From: Pseudomonadota bacterium
GTDB lineage: Bacteria > Myxococcota_A > UBA9042
Assembly: GCA_005792545.1 (NCBI GenBank)
Contig: SXRM01000350.1
Coordinates: 1 to 51,525, forward strand
DNA: 51,525 bases
Direction: 5' to 3'
In this document: piece by piece, positions 50,651-51,525 of the stretch
Position numbering within the stretch: the stretch's first letter is position 1
How the letters are laid out: each line of letters opens with the position of its first letter
Position numbers and translations under genes: made by a program
The notes under the pieces: model-generated
The model's input: the letters and a program-made list of their open reading frames with translations, nothing else
Database searches by the model: none
What the model was told of the DNA's origin: nothing

Positions 50651-50739
50651 GGCGACACGCGGCGCCCGCTGGGGCGCGAAGACTTGCTGGTACGGTGTAA
50701 CGGGAATCTGCGCGCGGAGCAAGCGCAATGGATAACCGG

Positions 50740-51525
50740 TCACGCCGGTGGCGCCTCGGCGATGGCATCGGCGGCGGCGTGATCCTCAATCAGCACCTGC
50801 AGCACGTTGGTGCCGCCGCGGACCCAATCTACGCCGGATGTCAGCACGATGGCATCGCCTGCGCCCATGCCGTAGTGGTCGCGCAAGATGGCGCGCGCGC
50901 GCTGGACCATCGCCGTCATGCGGTCATGCTTTGCGTCAAACCCTTGCAAGACATAGGGATGCACGCCCCAGTGCAGCAAACATTGGCGCGCCACGCGGTC
51001 GCTGGCGCAAAAGGCCATGATCGGGACCGGCGGCCGAAAGCGGCTGATGCGCTCAGGGGTGTTGCCAGTGCGGGTGAAGCAGGCAATCGCGAACGCGGGC
51101 AGGCTCTCGGCAAACTGCACAGCGGTACGGGCGAATTCGGCGTTGATGCGCTCAACGTAGCCACCGTGATCGGGCAGCAACAGCGGCGCCCGCGTGCGGA
51201 CCGCGCGATGGGTGGCGCGAAACGCCTCGGCCTTGCGGGCGATGCGGTCCATGGTCTGAACCACCTGACAAGGCCGCGATCCGACGGACGTCTCGCCCGA
51301 GAGCATCACTGCATCGCCGCCATCCAAGATGGCATTGAAGACATCGGTGGCCTCGGCGCGGGTCGGCAGTGGGGCCGCGATCATCGACTCCCGCATCTGG
51401 GTGGCCACGATGCACGGCCGACCGTGGCGGCGAGCGGCATCGACCAACCGCTTCTGGACGGCTGGCACTTCGTCGTAGCCGAGCTGCAGGCCCAGGTCGC
51501 CGCGCGCGACCATGATGCCGTCGGC
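50740..51525 (-). CDS. pyk: Pyruvate kinase, C-terminal part, cut by the window edge
   Basis: The minus-strand frame enters at the right edge in the middle of the protein and runs 261 codons to a TGA at 50740. It begins ADGIMVARGDLGLQ, the conserved ADP/Mg2+ loop of pyruvate kinase. ATQMRESM and NAILDGGDAVMLSGETSVG follow, which are diagnostic. The C-terminal allosteric-type domain continues with AIACFTRTGNTPERISRFRP and a final GTNVLQVLIED. The enzyme makes ATP and pyruvate from phosphoenolpyruvate and ADP. The usual TGxTA-like Thr of the effector domain appears as TRTGNT. The N-terminal 200-odd residues lie outside the window. Confidence 0.95.
   Translation of the reverse strand, partial: ADGIMVARGDLGLQLGYDEVPAVQKRLVDAARRHGRPCIVATQMRESMIAAPLPTRAEATDVFNAILDGGDAVMLSGETSVGSRPCQVVQTMDRIARKAEAFRATHRAVRTRAPLLLPDHGGYVERINAEFARTAVQFAESLPAFAIACFTRTGNTPERISRFRPPVPIMAFCASDRVARQCLLHWGVHPYVLQGFDAKHDRMTAMVQRARAILRDHYGMGAGDAIVLTSGVDWVRGGTNVLQVLIEDHAAADAIAEAPPA

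Overview
The window is a high-GC bacterial chromosome segment, most likely from a Myxococcota-type (former Deltaproteobacteria) organism. That call rests on gene style, not on a phylogenetic marker. At least seven genes encode predicted lipoproteins, several with Asp/Ala/Pro-rich linkers behind the lipid-modified Cys. There is a protein with a MYXO-CTERM-like C-terminus, a Cys-rich protein built of Dictyostelium-type repeats, a kelch lipoprotein, a PEGA protein with a C-terminal membrane anchor, and a roughly 5,000-residue DUF11-repeat surface protein. I see no rRNA, tRNA, CRISPR array, transposase or phage gene.

Layout. 1-5,334: the edge of a possible divergent gene, a large HExxHxxGxxH metalloprotease lipoprotein and a Lys-rich disordered protein, both on +. 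5,343-5,496: REP-like palindromic repeats between convergent genes. 5,493-44,584: an unbroken run of minus-strand genes. Read in the direction of transcription these are a VKOR-DsbA-FGE-like-TlpA fusion overlapping a phosphodiester glycosidase gene, a PEGA protein, a kelch lipoprotein, the giant DUF11/OmpA/beta-barrel protein, class I fructose-bisphosphate aldolase, a TULIP-like lipoprotein, a vertebrate-type protein-arginine deiminase, an Ala-rich helical-repeat exported protein, an agmatine-deiminase-family lipoprotein translationally coupled to two uncharacterised exported or membrane proteins, and a Dictyostelium-repeat lipoprotein ending in a CXXCH cytochrome-like module. 44,812-49,612 (+): trmFO, a DUF1287-like membrane-anchored protein and a PhoD-type phosphatase. 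49,628-51,525 (-): a lipoprotein and the C-terminal part of pyruvate kinase.

Three things stand out. (1) 8,500-17,732 encodes two exported members of the guanidino-group-modifying superfamily: a PAD with every catalytic residue of the animal enzymes, and a PF04371-type deiminase with Cys-rich modules and a C-terminal sorting tag. Together they suggest an extracellular or envelope protein-citrullination locus. (2) The 847-residue oxidoreductase fusion joins a quinone-linked disulfide generator (VKOR), a DsbA-like domain, an FGE-fold domain and a TlpA-like domain in one chain. It fits an organism that exports many Cys-rich proteins, including two in this window. (3) Several minus-strand intergenic regions share an undescribed element, a variable perfect palindrome followed by a conserved block of about 55 bp with its own hairpin. 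One copy is bounded by 19-bp inverted repeats, like a miniature mobile element.

Housekeeping genes (fructose-bisphosphate aldolase, trmFO, pyruvate kinase) are scattered among the secretome genes, so this looks like ordinary chromosome rather than an island. Start codons were chosen from ribosome-binding sites, signal peptides or 4-nt stop/start overlaps. Weak choices are stated.
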